A stretch of DNA of 27,666 bases from UBA6115 sp964346355 (GCA_964346355.1 CAYFUH010000021.1:1-27666); one strand, 5' to 3'; positions 1-7,932 are shown, counted from the stretch's first letter. The notes: a model not told the origin generated them from the sequence alone. Numbers and translations: made by a program.

Positions 1-58
1 AAATGTCGGAAATTCTGTTTATTCTCAAGGGAAACAGGGCAAACAGCCTGCAGGTTTC

Positions 59-87
59 TTGACAGAGGCGGGGCATCATGATATCCT
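59..87 (+). promoter_or_regulatory. Candidate sigma-A promoter for the polysaccharide cluster
   Basis: TTGACA at 59-64 is followed after 17 bp by TATCCT (82-87, 4 of 6 matches to consensus). It would give a leader of about 120 nt before the gene at 218. A weaker alternative (TTGCTT 87-92, TATTGT 110-115) lies just downstream. Bases 1-58 show nothing I can assign. Confidence 0.5.
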
Positions 88-217
88 TGCTTTATCCAGT
101 TAGCCTCTATATTGTGACGATTGTTACAATTTGTTAATTGGTCTTGAAGTAAAGCATGGAAATTGATTTCAGTCGGCATCGCCCAGGCAGGTTTTAAGGT
201 GCTGAAGGAGATGGAAG

Positions 218-2176
218 ATGAAGCGTCAAATGTTTGCAGGGAAAGCGCGGATATTGCTGCTGTTCCTCATCGATATCCTGTTTCTTTCCGTTGCGTATGG
301 CGTTTTTCTGCTCCGCTTTGACTTGAGCAATGCAACCGTAGCATTTCACGATGTTGCGGTATTTTTTGGGATTATGATGAGCAGCACCCTCCTGTGCAGG
401 GTGCTGCTGCGCGTCTACCGGCAGATGTGGCGCTACGCCAACTCCGCTGTTTATTTGTTGATGTCGCTGGCGGATATGGCGGGCGGCCTTATCTTTTTGC
501 TGGTTGACAGGTTGCTTTTGCCGGTTCATCTGCCATTTTTTGTCGCGGTGGCCGCGTTTTGCACCGGCCTGTTGATGACGCTGGCTTCCCGGTTTACCTA
601 TCAATACATCCGTAAAAAGCAGGATGAGCTGTTTCCGGCCCGCAGCTCCATCTCCCTTGAAAAGCCAAACCGCATCAATGTCGCCATCGTCGGCGCGGGA
701 GAAATGGGCGTCTTTTTGGTGCAGGAATTGCTGATGAGCCGCAACTCCCGCTACCACCCTTTGTATCTGATTGACAATGACCCGCGTAAAATCGGCACCA
801 GCATCGAAGGGGTGCGCGTCATTGGGCCGGATCACACAATCTTGCCCACCATCAACAAATTGCCCATCCAGGAGATCATCCTGGCTTTGCCCAATATGGA
901 GCCGCACAAGCGGGAAGCGCTGTTCAAGCAGTACATGACCACCGGCTGCAAGGTGTTGGTCTATGACTACCCGGTAGAGCGGCTGAGCCTGGCACAGGAC
1001 AAGCGCCTGGTGCGCGACATCAACATCGAAGACCTGCTGTTTCGTGAGCCAATTTCCTTGAAGGACAAGGACGTGCAAGCCTTTTACCAGGGCAAGACGG
1101 TGATGGTGACCGGCGCCGGCGGCTCCATCGGCAGCGAGCTGAGCAGGCAGCTGGCTGAGGCCAAGCCAAAACTGCTGGTGCTGCTGGATGTGTATGAAAA
1201 CACGATTTACGACCTGCAGCAGGAATTAAAGCGCCGCTACGGCAAGGCGCTCAACATGGAGGCAGTCATCGCCTCGGTGTGTGACTACAACCGCATCCAC
1301 GAGGTGTTCAAGCGCTTCCGGCCAGAGGTGGTCTTCCACGCCGCCGCGCACAAGCACGTGCCGCTGATGGAAGACAACTGCGCCGAAGCCATCCACAACA
1401 ACGTGTTTGGCACGTATTACACCGCCATGGCAGCCGAGAAGTACGGCACCAGGCGCTTTGTGCTGGTATCCACCGACAAGGCGGTCAACCCCACCAACAT
1501 GATGGGGGCGACCAAGCGCCTGTGCGAGATGGTGGTTCAAAGCCGCCACAGCGAGACAACAAAGTTCGCGGCTGTCCGCTTTGGCAACGTGCTGGGTTCC
1601 AACGGGTCCGTTGTGCCGCTTTTCCGCCGGCAGATTGAGGAAGGCGGCCCGGTCACCATCACCGACAAGCGCATTATCCGCTATTTTATGACCATTCCGG
1701 AGGCCTCCCAATTGGTGCTGCGCACAGGCACCCGCGCGGAGGAGTCCGAGGTCTACGTGCTGGACATGGGCAAGCCCATCAAGATCATCGATTTAGCCAA
1801 CAAGCTGATTTCCCTGTCCGGTTTTGTGCCGGAGCAGGACATCCAAATCAAGGAAATTGGCCTGCGGCCGGGCGAAAAGCTGTATGAGGAGCTGCTGGTC
1901 AAGGTGGAGGACTGCAAGAAGACCAGCGATGAGCGCATCTTCATCGAGCAGGGCGAAGCCCCTGCCCGGGATCAGGTGGACAGGACGCTTCGGGCACTGC
2001 GCCAGGCGCTGGACATGCAGGCGGATGACGTGCTGCTCAAGGAATTGATGATGCGCATCCTGCCGACCTACCGCCACGCGCAGGAGGTCAACGCGCATGC
2101 CGCTGAGGTTCCTGAAATCCAGGCGGCAGAAGAACGCACAGCCCCCATTATGGAACCCCTGGGGATTCCAATTTAA
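218..2176 (+). CDS. Membrane-bound nucleotide-sugar 4,6-dehydratase (CapD/EpsC/PglF family)
   Basis: This 652-residue protein is of the polysaccharide-biosynthesis CapD type, which converts UDP-GlcNAc or a similar nucleotide sugar to a 4-keto-6-deoxy intermediate for capsule, exopolysaccharide or glycan synthesis. Visible features: four hydrophobic segments within residues 10-125; a first Rossmann-like domain starting at IVGAGEMG (157-164); then the catalytic short-chain dehydrogenase domain with the glycine motif GAGGSIG (299-305), HAAAHKHVPLME (374-385) and STDKAVNPTNMMGATK (418-433). In this last motif Met replaces the usual catalytic Tyr, as known for the WbpM/PglF/FlaA1 group. Length is normal for the large membrane-anchored subfamily. 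GGAGATGG stands just before the ATG. The next two genes are also envelope genes, supporting a role in surface polysaccharide. The exact sugar cannot be read from the sequence. Confidence 0.93.
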   Translation: MKRQMFAGKARILLLFLIDILFLSVAYGVFLLRFDLSNATVAFHDVAVFFGIMMSSTLLCRVLLRVYRQMWRYANSAVYLLMSLADMAGGLIFLLVDRLLLPVHLPFFVAVAAFCTGLLMTLASRFTYQYIRKKQDELFPARSSISLEKPNRINVAIVGAGEMGVFLVQELLMSRNSRYHPLYLIDNDPRKIGTSIEGVRVIGPDHTILPTINKLPIQEIILALPNMEPHKREALFKQYMTTGCKVLVYDYPVERLSLAQDKRLVRDINIEDLLFREPISLKDKDVQAFYQGKTVMVTGAGGSIGSELSRQLAEAKPKLLVLLDVYENTIYDLQQELKRRYGKALNMEAVIASVCDYNRIHEVFKRFRPEVVFHAAAHKHVPLMEDNCAEAIHNNVFGTYYTAMAAEKYGTRRFVLVSTDKAVNPTNMMGATKRLCEMVVQSRHSETTKFAAVRFGNVLGSNGSVVPLFRRQIEEGGPVTITDKRIIRYFMTIPEASQLVLRTGTRAEESEVYVLDMGKPIKIIDLANKLISLSGFVPEQDIQIKEIGLRPGEKLYEELLVKVEDCKKTSDERIFIEQGEAPARDQVDRTLRALRQALDMQADDVLLKELMMRILPTYRHAQEVNAHAAEVPEIQAAEERTAPIMEPLGIPI

Positions 2177-2195
2177 AGATAGGAAGAATAAAACG

Positions 2196-3173
2196 ATGAA
2201 ACCAACAAAAAGATGGCTGTCTGCCTTGCTATGCCTGCTGATGCTGCTCTCCATGTTTGCTGGCGCAACGGCAGAGACGTCTGATTTAACAGAAGAAGAA
2301 TTGGCGGAGATTGACGAAGCCCTGCTTGACGAGAGCAAGGACCTGCCGGTGCGGGAGGACTTCCGTATTCAGGTATCCCCGGACGATTTATCCGTGGCGG
2401 AAGGCCTGGATCCGGACTGGATGAACATCCTTCTTCTGGGAACGGACACCGGGAAGATTGAGCTCAATTACGGCCGCACGGATACCATGATCATCCTGTC
2501 TGTCAACAAGGTAACGGGCAAAATGCGCCTGTCCTCTTTGGTGCGCGATATGCAGGTCAACCTGCCCATCATCAACCGCCTGGCGAAGATCAACACGGCC
2601 AACGCCTACGGCGGGCCCTTATTGGCGGTTAAAACGGTCAACGAAGCCCTGGGTTTAAACATCCGCCATTATGTGTCCATCAACTTCAACGGCTTTAAGA
2701 AGGTGATTGACAATCTGGGCGGTGTGGAGTTGGCCTTAAAGAGCGCAGAAGCGCAGATTGTCAAAGTGCCTTATTCTGAAGAGCCCGTTTTGCTCAACGG
2801 GGAGCAGGCGCTGGAGTATGTCCGCATCCGTCAGCTGGATGACAACTTCGGCCGCAACGAGCGCCAGCGCAAGCTGCTGACCTCCCTGTTCAACAAGATG
2901 CTTAGAAACGCCAACATGCAGCAGGCGATGGAAGCCCTGAGCGAATCCCTCAAGCACATGGCGACCAACCTGTCCATCAACGACTTGCTGGCGCTGGTGG
3001 TGCCCGTCTTCACCGGGATGGAGGACATGGACACAGCGGGTTTCCCGGTTGCCGGGGATTACCAGGGCAAGTATGATGACCGGCTGCGGGCCGTCATCGT
3101 GTTTGACCATGAGAAAACACAGCAAAAACTGCACGACTACATCTACCAAGGCACGACCTACGACAACCCTTAA
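2196..3173 (+). CDS. LytR-CpsA-Psr (LCP) family protein
   Basis: This 325-residue LCP protein belongs to a family known to transfer lipid-linked glycopolymers onto peptidoglycan outside the cytoplasmic membrane. The diagnostic blocks are present: LLLGTDTG (80-87), GRTDTMIILSVN (93-104), SSLVRDM (113-119) and the C-terminal arginine/aspartate cluster EYVRIRQLDDNFGRNERQR (207-225). The ATG at 2196 follows AGGAAG with good spacing. An upstream start at 2097 would overlap the previous gene and lacks an RBS. The N-terminal hydrophobic stretch (residues 8-24) ends in ATAE and looks like a cleavable Sec signal; most LCP proteins keep this segment as a membrane anchor. It starts 19 bp after the dehydratase gene and probably shares its mRNA, so the two likely build and attach the same glycan. 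Confidence 0.92.
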   Translation: MKPTKRWLSALLCLLMLLSMFAGATAETSDLTEEELAEIDEALLDESKDLPVREDFRIQVSPDDLSVAEGLDPDWMNILLLGTDTGKIELNYGRTDTMIILSVNKVTGKMRLSSLVRDMQVNLPIINRLAKINTANAYGGPLLAVKTVNEALGLNIRHYVSINFNGFKKVIDNLGGVELALKSAEAQIVKVPYSEEPVLLNGEQALEYVRIRQLDDNFGRNERQRKLLTSLFNKMLRNANMQQAMEALSESLKHMATNLSINDLLALVVPVFTGMEDMDTAGFPVAGDYQGKYDDRLRAVIVFDHEKTQQKLHDYIYQGTTYDNP

Positions 3174-3188
3174 GGAGAACGAACTGAT

Positions 3189-4244
3189 ATGAAACGGATT
3201 TTTCTGGCCTTACTGGTACTGGCCCTGATTCTGCCAACCATCGCGCTGGCGCAAACAACCATCGACCCGACTGCCAAGCGCGGCATCACCCCTGCGCGCG
3301 GCTTGCCTAACAACCCCGCGATCCCCGGGGAGAGCATGACCACCGGCCTGCCGACTGACGCGCCCTATGTGCCCATCCTTGTCAATATTGACAACGTGCA
3401 GGGTGCCTGGCCGCAGTGGGGCATCAAGGACGCGGACATCATTTATGAAATGCCCATCCATGGCCTCAGCCTCACCCGCTTGATGGGCTTGTTTGCCTAT
3501 GTCCACCCGGAGGAAGTGGGCCCCACCCGCTCCGGCCGTGTGATGCACGTGGAAATGCGCGAGGAATGGGACGCGGCCTGGGTTTATGTTGGCGTGCAAA
3601 GGAAGGAAGGCTCCGACGTCAATCAGGTTTTGCGGAAGCTGGAAGTCAGACAAAAGGACGTCAATTTACTGATTGACGGCAGCACAGGCAAAAACGCCAA
3701 ATATTTCAAGACGATGAAGGGCTACGGCAACCCGCATAACCACAGCGTCAACCTGGCGAAGGTCAAGGCGGATGTGCAGGCTTATGCCTTCCCGCAGCGC
3801 CCCTTCCTGTTTACGGATGAGCTGCCCACCGCGGGTGTGCCTGCAAGCAAGATCGCCCTGCGGTATGGTACGGACGGCAATTCATACACCAACTCCGACT
3901 ACACCTACGACGCGGCAACCAACCAATACAGCAGGTACCGCCAAAACAAGCCCTATGCTGATCGCGATATGCGCGATGTGCCGCTCACCTTCAGCAACGT
4001 GATCGTCCAATGGACAGACCTCAAATTCAACGGCGCTGCGAACGCCCCGCTGCTGACAGAGGTGGGCGAAGGCAACGCCGACATCTTTACCGGCGGCCGC
4101 TACATCCCGGGGTATTGGGTGCGTGAATCCCTGGAATCCAGAACCGTGTTTTATGACGCGGACGGCAAGGAGATCAAACTCCAGCGCGGCAAAACCTTCA
4201 TCAACATCACCACCAGCCGCTCCACCAAACTCAGCTACGAATAA
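3189..4244 (+). CDS. Secreted DUF3048 (YerB-like) protein
   Basis: This 351-residue protein has an N-terminal Sec signal (MKRIFLALLVLALILPTIA, cleavage near ALA-Q). The rest matches the DUF3048/YerB family as I remember it: PYVPILVNIDN (about residues 57-67), a stretch on ADIIYEMP and TRLMGLFAY, then GPTRSGRV (about 115-122), and a C-terminal half with a glycine/tyrosine-rich beta pattern. The molecular function of the family is not established. YerB homologues are usually lipoproteins, but no lipobox cysteine is seen here. AAGGAG overlaps the stop codon of the LCP gene 15 bp upstream, so it is the third gene of the same operon. It ends 8 bp before the left end of an inverted-repeat element and appears full length. 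Confidence 0.85.
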   Translation: MKRIFLALLVLALILPTIALAQTTIDPTAKRGITPARGLPNNPAIPGESMTTGLPTDAPYVPILVNIDNVQGAWPQWGIKDADIIYEMPIHGLSLTRLMGLFAYVHPEEVGPTRSGRVMHVEMREEWDAAWVYVGVQRKEGSDVNQVLRKLEVRQKDVNLLIDGSTGKNAKYFKTMKGYGNPHNHSVNLAKVKADVQAYAFPQRPFLFTDELPTAGVPASKIALRYGTDGNSYTNSDYTYDAATNQYSRYRQNKPYADRDMRDVPLTFSNVIVQWTDLKFNGAANAPLLTEVGEGNADIFTGGRYIPGYWVRESLESRTVFYDADGKEIKLQRGKTFINITTSRSTKLSYE

Positions 4245-4252
4245 TCCCGGTA

Positions 4253-4549
4253 ATACTAAACTCATTCATTAACGCTTTGATGAACCGGTCTGCGTCAAGA
4301 TTCACTCCACTTCGCTCGCTGCTGGGTCAAGCCCAGCAGCTTGCTATGCTCCGGAATCTTTCCTTCCGCTTGAAAGCAGGCTTTCAAGCGATAGGAGGGA
4401 ACCCGCAACGGACGCCTCCGCTGTGCTTGCACAGCGGAAAGGGAGTGTAGGGAGTCCCGACGCGGCTACGGCTACGCCTCCTTCCTTCGGCTTAGCGGAG
4501 CCATAAAAAATCCTCGGTCCATCTGTGCGTTAATTCGTTCGTTTAGTAT
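4253..4549. repeat. MITE-like non-coding element with imperfect terminal inverted repeats
   Basis: The ends at 4253-4275 and 4527-4549 are inverted repeats matching at 18 of 23 positions: outer ATACTAAAC and inner ATTAACGC are identical, with five mismatches between them. Inside are perfect hairpins at 4318-4340 (9-bp stem), 4367-4390 (10-bp stem, CAGG loop) and 4417-4438 (10-bp stem, TT loop). AGATTC (4299-4304) and GAATCT further enclose the first hairpin. No reading frame of useful length exists and no clear target duplication is visible. It fills most of the gene-free stretch between 4245 and 4648. A non-autonomous miniature element is the most likely reading; a structured RNA gene is the alternative. 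Confidence 0.6.
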
Positions 4550-4558
4550 AAAAACCGA

Positions 4559-4588
4559 ACAGTCCCCGGTCAATTGGCCGGGGACTGT
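4559..4588 (-). terminator. Hairpin with distal T-run, probable second terminator of the tRNA unit
   Basis: The 11-bp perfect stem ACAGTCCCCGG / CCGGGGACTGT has an 8-nt loop. Read on the minus strand it is followed four bases later by five T residues, so it would back up the stronger terminator at 4601-4634. Read on the plus strand there is no T-run. Confidence 0.55.
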
Positions 4589-4600
4589 GCATATCAACAT

Positions 4601-4634
4601 GTAAAACCCGCAAGGCATTTCTTGCGGGTTTTAC
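4601..4634 (-). terminator. Bidirectional intrinsic terminator after the tRNA pair
   Basis: A 14-bp perfect stem (GTAAAACCCGCAAG paired with 4621-4634) with loop GCATTT and T-runs built into both arms. It lies 14 bp beyond the 3' end of tRNA-Met. Confidence 0.85.
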
Positions 4635-4648
4635 TGCGTATCGCTCAT

Positions 4649-4725
4649 TGGTAGCGGCGGTCGGACTCGAACCAACGACACTCCGGGTATGAACCGAATG
4701 CTCTAGCCAACTGAGCTACGCCGCC
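4649..4725 (-). tRNA. tRNA-Met (CAT), elongator type
   Basis: A 77-nt cloverleaf on the minus strand. The acceptor GGCGGCG (from 4725) pairs with CGCCGCT with a terminal G-U. The D stem is GCTC/GAGC, the anticodon arm TTCGG-TTCATAC-CCGGA gives anticodon CAT, and the T arm is GTTGG-TTCGAGT-CCGAC. The 3' CCA is encoded. Elongator Met is most likely because the initiator tRNA is next door. A CAT tRNA can also be Ile2 after lysidine modification, which cannot be excluded by reading alone. Confidence 0.93.
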
Positions 4726-4729
4726 ATTC

Positions 4730-4805
<76 letters not shown>

Positions 4806-4830
4806 TCACACGTCTTGCGACGCAAGAACT

Positions 4831-4859
4831 ATAATAGGACAGGGATAAAGATTTGTCAA
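4831..4859 (-). promoter_or_regulatory. Promoter of the tRNA-fMet/tRNA-Met unit
   Basis: On the minus strand TTGACA (4859-4854), a 17-bp spacer and TATTAT (4836-4831) form a near-consensus sigma-A promoter about 25 bp before the initiator tRNA. Confidence 0.85.
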
Positions 4860-4903
4860 GCGCGAAATTCGGTTTTTCGCGCTTTTTCGGCATATCATGT
4901 GCT

Positions 4904-5536
4904 TCATCCGCTTTTATTAGCTGCCCGCATTGGGCATTTTACCTGTTTTTGCTGCCATTGGCCTTTGATGGCGGCGTAGAGCACCACGCTGGCATAGCGC
5001 TTTTTGTAGTAAATCCGCTCGCGCAGCACGCCTTCTTTTACCATGCCCGCTTTGTCCATCACCGCGCCGGAGGCAGGATTGAGCACATCATGCTGCGCCT
5101 CCACCCTGTTGATATCAGGCAGGCTGAACAGGTAGCGCAAATACGCGCCCAAGGCCTCGCTCATGAGGCCCTGTCCCCAGTACGCAGCACTGAGGGAGAA
5201 GCCCACCTCCGCCGTCTGGTTGTCCACATCCCGGGCGACCAAGCCAATGGTGCCAATCATCCGTTGGTCACTGTTAATCACGATGGCCTTGGTAAAAAGA
5301 CGCTCCTGCCTGCTTTGATGGATCAGCCCGCGCAGGATGGCGCGCGTTTGTCCCAGGCTCTCGTGCGCGTCCCAGAAAACGTATTCAGCCACCCGCGGGT
5401 CTTTCGCGTAGGCGTAAAAATCGCGCGCGTCCTGCATCTGCAGCGGCCGCAGGGTCAGCCGCTGTGTTAAAAGGACGGCGCAGTCATCCTTTGAGGTCGT
5501 GAGACCCATGTATTTTTTCAGCAAGCGCTCCTGCAC
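4904..5536 (-). CDS. GNAT-family N-acetyltransferase (RimJ/RimL-like)
   Basis: This 210-residue protein of the acetyl_transf_3 type transfers an acetyl group from acetyl-CoA to an amine, either a protein N-terminus or a small molecule. Visible: LTQRLTLRPLQMQDA at the start of the domain, IGTIGLV, AEVGFSLSAAYWGQGLMSEAL (the acetyl-CoA binding loop, with GQG in the R/Q-x-x-G-x-G/A position) and a C-terminal NPASGAVMDKAGMVKEG block typical of RimJ-like members. The longest frame begins with GTG at 5536 and has only a weak RBS; ATG at residue 10 (5509) is an alternative start that would still keep the whole domain. It lies 23 bp downstream of the Nudix gene on the same strand and is probably cotranscribed. 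The substrate is unknown. Confidence 0.85.
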   Translation of the reverse strand: MQERLLKKYMGLTTSKDDCAVLLTQRLTLRPLQMQDARDFYAYAKDPRVAEYVFWDAHESLGQTRAILRGLIHQSRQERLFTKAIVINSDQRMIGTIGLVARDVDNQTAEVGFSLSAAYWGQGLMSEALGAYLRYLFSLPDINRVEAQHDVLNPASGAVMDKAGMVKEGVLRERIYYKKRYASVVLYAAIKGQWQQKQVKCPMRAANKSG

Positions 5537-5559
5537 CTTTTTCTGTCACATCGCACAGC

Positions 5560-6180
5560 CTAACAGCCATCCGCCTTGGGGTAATAATCCTTCATGCCGG
5601 GCTTCATTTGCGTCATATTATCCTGCCAGAGAAAGGCAGGCTGGTTTAATATCTGCTGCGCCAGCAGCAGGCCCAGGCAGGTTTTGGCGTCCACGATCTG
5701 CCCCTTCTCCACCAGCATAATGGCTTCTGTCAGCGGCATTTTAACCAGGCTTAAAAACTCGTCCGGGTCCGTGTGTGCTTTGGCCTGTGTCAGATCAGTC
5801 GCCAAATACAGTGCAATCCGCTCGGTGCAAAAGCCCGGCGTGGTCACCACGTGCGCCATCTTCTGCCATTTCCCCGCCAACAGGCCGGTTTCCTCCTCCA
5901 GTTCGCGCTTGGCGCACAGGAAGGGGTCCTCCTGCGGGTCATCCAGCTTGCCAGCCGGAATCTCCAGCGTCACCTGGTCAATGGCCACCCGGTGCTGGCG
6001 CACCAGGGTTACCCTGTTTTGCTTGTCCACCGGCACCACGGCTGCGGCGCCGTTGTGCAGCACAATCTCCCTGCCGGCTTCCCGTCCATCGGGCAAGGCC
6101 ACCTTCCACTGCTGCACTGTGATGATCTTGCCTTCAAACTCCGTCTGCTTTGTCAGCACTTTTTCCCGTAGATTCTGCAT
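5560..6180 (-). CDS. Nudix hydrolase, ADP-ribose pyrophosphatase type
   Basis: This 206-residue protein resembles bacterial ADP-ribose pyrophosphatases, which cleave ADP-ribose to AMP and ribose 5-phosphate. The Nudix box lies at residues 77-100: G77, E84, then RELEEETGL (92-100) with the metal-binding glutamates. One extra residue separates the first Gly and Glu compared with the classic GX5E spacing. The preceding LVRQHRVAIDQVTLEIPAGK block is characteristic of the ADPRase subgroup. AGGAAGG precedes ATG 6180. The gene begins only 40 bp after the terminator of the gene upstream, so its own promoter must overlap that hairpin, or it depends on readthrough. It is followed by the GNAT gene. Confidence 0.9.
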   Translation of the reverse strand: MQNLREKVLTKQTEFEGKIITVQQWKVALPDGREAGREIVLHNGAAAVVPVDKQNRVTLVRQHRVAIDQVTLEIPAGKLDDPQEDPFLCAKRELEEETGLLAGKWQKMAHVVTTPGFCTERIALYLATDLTQAKAHTDPDEFLSLVKMPLTEAIMLVEKGQIVDAKTCLGLLLAQQILNQPAFLWQDNMTQMKPGMKDYYPKADGC

Positions 6181-6219
6181 CCAATCACCTTCCTGTTTTG
6201 CTTAACTACCTGCATGATA

Positions 6220-6248
6220 AAGGGGTTGCCAGTATCTGGCAACCCCTT
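6220..6248 (-). terminator. Terminator after the secreted protein gene at 6272-7792
   Basis: A 13-bp perfect stem (AAGGGGTTGCCAG with its complement) closes a 3-nt loop. On the minus strand the stem ends in CTT followed by TATC, so the T-run is short. It sits 23 bp beyond the stop codon at 6272. Confidence 0.65.
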
Positions 6249-6271
6249 GGCGTTGTGATCCTTTGGCGTCC

Positions 6272-7792
6272 TTAAGGATTCGCGGGTGCGGGCTCCGGAA
6301 CCTTTTCCATCTCATTGGCGCCCAGGTCCATCAGTGCGAGGATGGCAGGTGCCTCCTCGGGCAGGGCGGTCTGCAGGTTGGCCAACAGCACAGGCAGCGC
6401 CTTTTGCAGGCTGGCTTCCATCAGCTGGTCGTCCGCGTCAGACAGGTCGCCTTCCTTGATGACGATGTTGGAGGTGCCCTCCAGCGCAGGTGCGGCGGGG
6501 GTGGCGTCAGTCGGCTTGGTGTTGATGGTGAACTTCAGCAGCGGTTCGGGGCTCATCAGGGACAGGGCATAGACGTTCTTGCTTTCCATCGTGGCCATGT
6601 CTCCGGTGACATTCATGGTTAAGCCAAAGTTCGTGCCGGAGGTCACCATGGTGATGGCTACGTCCGCCTGGGTTTTGGGCAGGTCGTTTTTCATGGTCAT
6701 GTTCATGTTCATCATGGTGGCGCGGTAGTTGGCACCGCTCTTGATCTCGCTCTCCAGCGTGGCCCAGTCAACAGGCTTGGGCTCTGTGGTGTCATCCGCG
6801 GCCGTGTTATTGCCGTTGCCGGGGGTGAGCAGCGTCATGTGCACGGAGAAGTCCTTGCCCATTTCCTCAACGTTCATGCCGTCCAGCAGCAGGGTGATCT
6901 TGGCGGGGGAAGCGGCATTGTCGGGGGACACCGCGTCCACATAGACCTTGTTGGCGCCGTCATCATAGACCTTCAGCAGCATGACCACTTCCTCGTCCTT
7001 GCTCTGTAGCTCCTTGGCGGCGTTTTTCAGGCTCTCATCCACGTCCACGGGCGCGGTGGCGCCGGTGTTGGTCATGTTGTTGGCCTTCGCGGCATTTTCA
7101 ATCATCTGCTTTAGCTCCCCGTGCTCTTTGAAGATGTCCGCCATCTTGTCCAGGATGCCGGCCACCATGTGGGATGTCAGCGTGATGTCGCTGCGCGTTT
7201 TGAAGGTACCAACCTGGTCGATGACAAAATTGCCTTCCTCCACCTTGGTGTTGGGGTGCTGTTGCAGTTTGGTGAACTGCTCTGTCAGCGCGTTCATGTA
7301 CGGCTGCATCAGCTTCTGGGCCTGCTCCGGCGTGATCTGCTGCATGTTGGTCTGGGGCATCATTTCCTTCACCATGGCAGAGTCCATGCTCAGGCTGATC
7401 CCCGGCAGCAGGCTGGTGACAAAGCTGTTCTGCGCGGTATTCAGGTCAAAGGCGGTCTGGAAATTAAACAGCTCACCTTTGTCCGTGCCGATGGTGCCTG
7501 ATGCGCTGTTTTTGTCAATCAGCATGGACGCCTTCAGCTTGTTAAACGCGGCGACCACGGTAGACAGTTTGGCCTGGTCCTCTTCAGACTGCTGTTCGCC
7601 GGTCATCGTGGTCAGCAGGCTGCCCAGCATCGGGTTGACTTCAATGCTCAGGTCCACTTCGACCGTCTTGTCCAGCGCCCAGGGGTTGGGCATTGTGCCG
7701 GCTGCGGGCGCTTCCGCCAGAGCAGGCAGGATGCCCAGGGACATCATCAGCGCCATTAAGATGGCCAAGAACCGCTTGTGATTCATTTTCAT
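6272..7792 (-). CDS. Large secreted protein of unknown function, methionine-rich
   Basis: I do not recognise a family for this 506-residue protein. It has a clear Sec signal (two basic residues, then LAILMALMMSLGILPALA, cleavage near ALAEA). The mature part is soluble-looking, with no further membrane segment and no cysteine. It alternates amphipathic segments and beta-rich stretches (VEVDLSIEVNP near the start; TTMTGEQQ; VVMLLKVYDD; KITLLLDGMNVEEM). Methionines are strikingly frequent, for example in ATMMNMNMTMKND. A low-complexity linker rich in N, T, D and P lies near residue 330, and the C-terminus is PEPAPANP. The overall look is that of a bacterial lipid- or polymer-carrier-like secreted protein, but this is only an impression. 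AGGAGG precedes the first ATG at 7792. It is divergent from the heat-shock operon. Confidence 0.8.
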   Translation of the reverse strand: MKMNHKRFLAILMALMMSLGILPALAEAPAAGTMPNPWALDKTVEVDLSIEVNPMLGSLLTTMTGEQQSEEDQAKLSTVVAAFNKLKASMLIDKNSASGTIGTDKGELFNFQTAFDLNTAQNSFVTSLLPGISLSMDSAMVKEMMPQTNMQQITPEQAQKLMQPYMNALTEQFTKLQQHPNTKVEEGNFVIDQVGTFKTRSDITLTSHMVAGILDKMADIFKEHGELKQMIENAAKANNMTNTGATAPVDVDESLKNAAKELQSKDEEVVMLLKVYDDGANKVYVDAVSPDNAASPAKITLLLDGMNVEEMGKDFSVHMTLLTPGNGNNTAADDTTEPKPVDWATLESEIKSGANYRATMMNMNMTMKNDLPKTQADVAITMVTSGTNFGLTMNVTGDMATMESKNVYALSLMSPEPLLKFTINTKPTDATPAAPALEGTSNIVIKEGDLSDADDQLMEASLQKALPVLLANLQTALPEEAPAILALMDLGANEMEKVPEPAPANP

Positions 7793-7834
7793 GGTGTTCC
7801 TCCTTTATTCCAATGGCTCACTTGAACCATATAA

Positions 7835-7840
7835 ATTATA
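7835..7840 (-). promoter_or_regulatory. Candidate -10 box for the secreted protein gene
   Basis: A perfect TATAAT on the minus strand lies 42 bp before the ATG at 7792. No good -35 hexamer stands at 16-18 bp; a TTGACA at 7878-7873 is 32 bp away, too far to pair with it. An activator-dependent promoter is possible. Confidence 0.4.
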
Positions 7841-7883
7841 CACCAACAGATGGTACGAAAACATGAACAATTTGTCAACTATC

Positions 7884-7898
7884 ATGTTCACAGAACAT
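7884..7898. promoter_or_regulatory. 15-bp palindrome between divergent genes, possible operator
   Basis: ATGTTC-ACA-GAACAT is a perfect 6-3-6 dyad in the A/T-rich region between the divergent promoters. It has the half-sites of a Gram-positive LexA box in the opposite order (GTTC before GAAC), so it is not a LexA site by the usual consensus. The regulator is unknown. Confidence 0.3.
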
Positions 7899-7932
7899 TC
7901 ACCAAACCAGCAAAAACCTGATGAAAAATTGT

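Noticed and set aside
194..1078. 294-codon open frame on the minus strand over the dehydratase gene
   Set aside because: Rich in His and Gln, no recognisable motif, antisense to a clear real gene.
4253..4549. Considered as a gene remnant or transposase fragment
   Set aside because: No reading frame with motif content on either strand; the palindromic arms explain the sequence better.
6981..7781. 266-codon plus-strand frame opposite the secreted protein
   Set aside because: The minus-strand frame has a signal peptide, AGGAGG and a terminator; the plus frame has none of these.
7873..7878. TTGACA on the minus strand as -35 box of the secreted protein gene
   Set aside because: It lies 32 bp from the TATAAT at 7835-7840, far outside the usual 16-18 bp spacing.
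7884..7898. LexA (DinR) box
   Set aside because: The half-sites are in reversed order (GTTC then GAAC) with 3-bp spacing, unlike GAAC-N4-GTTC.
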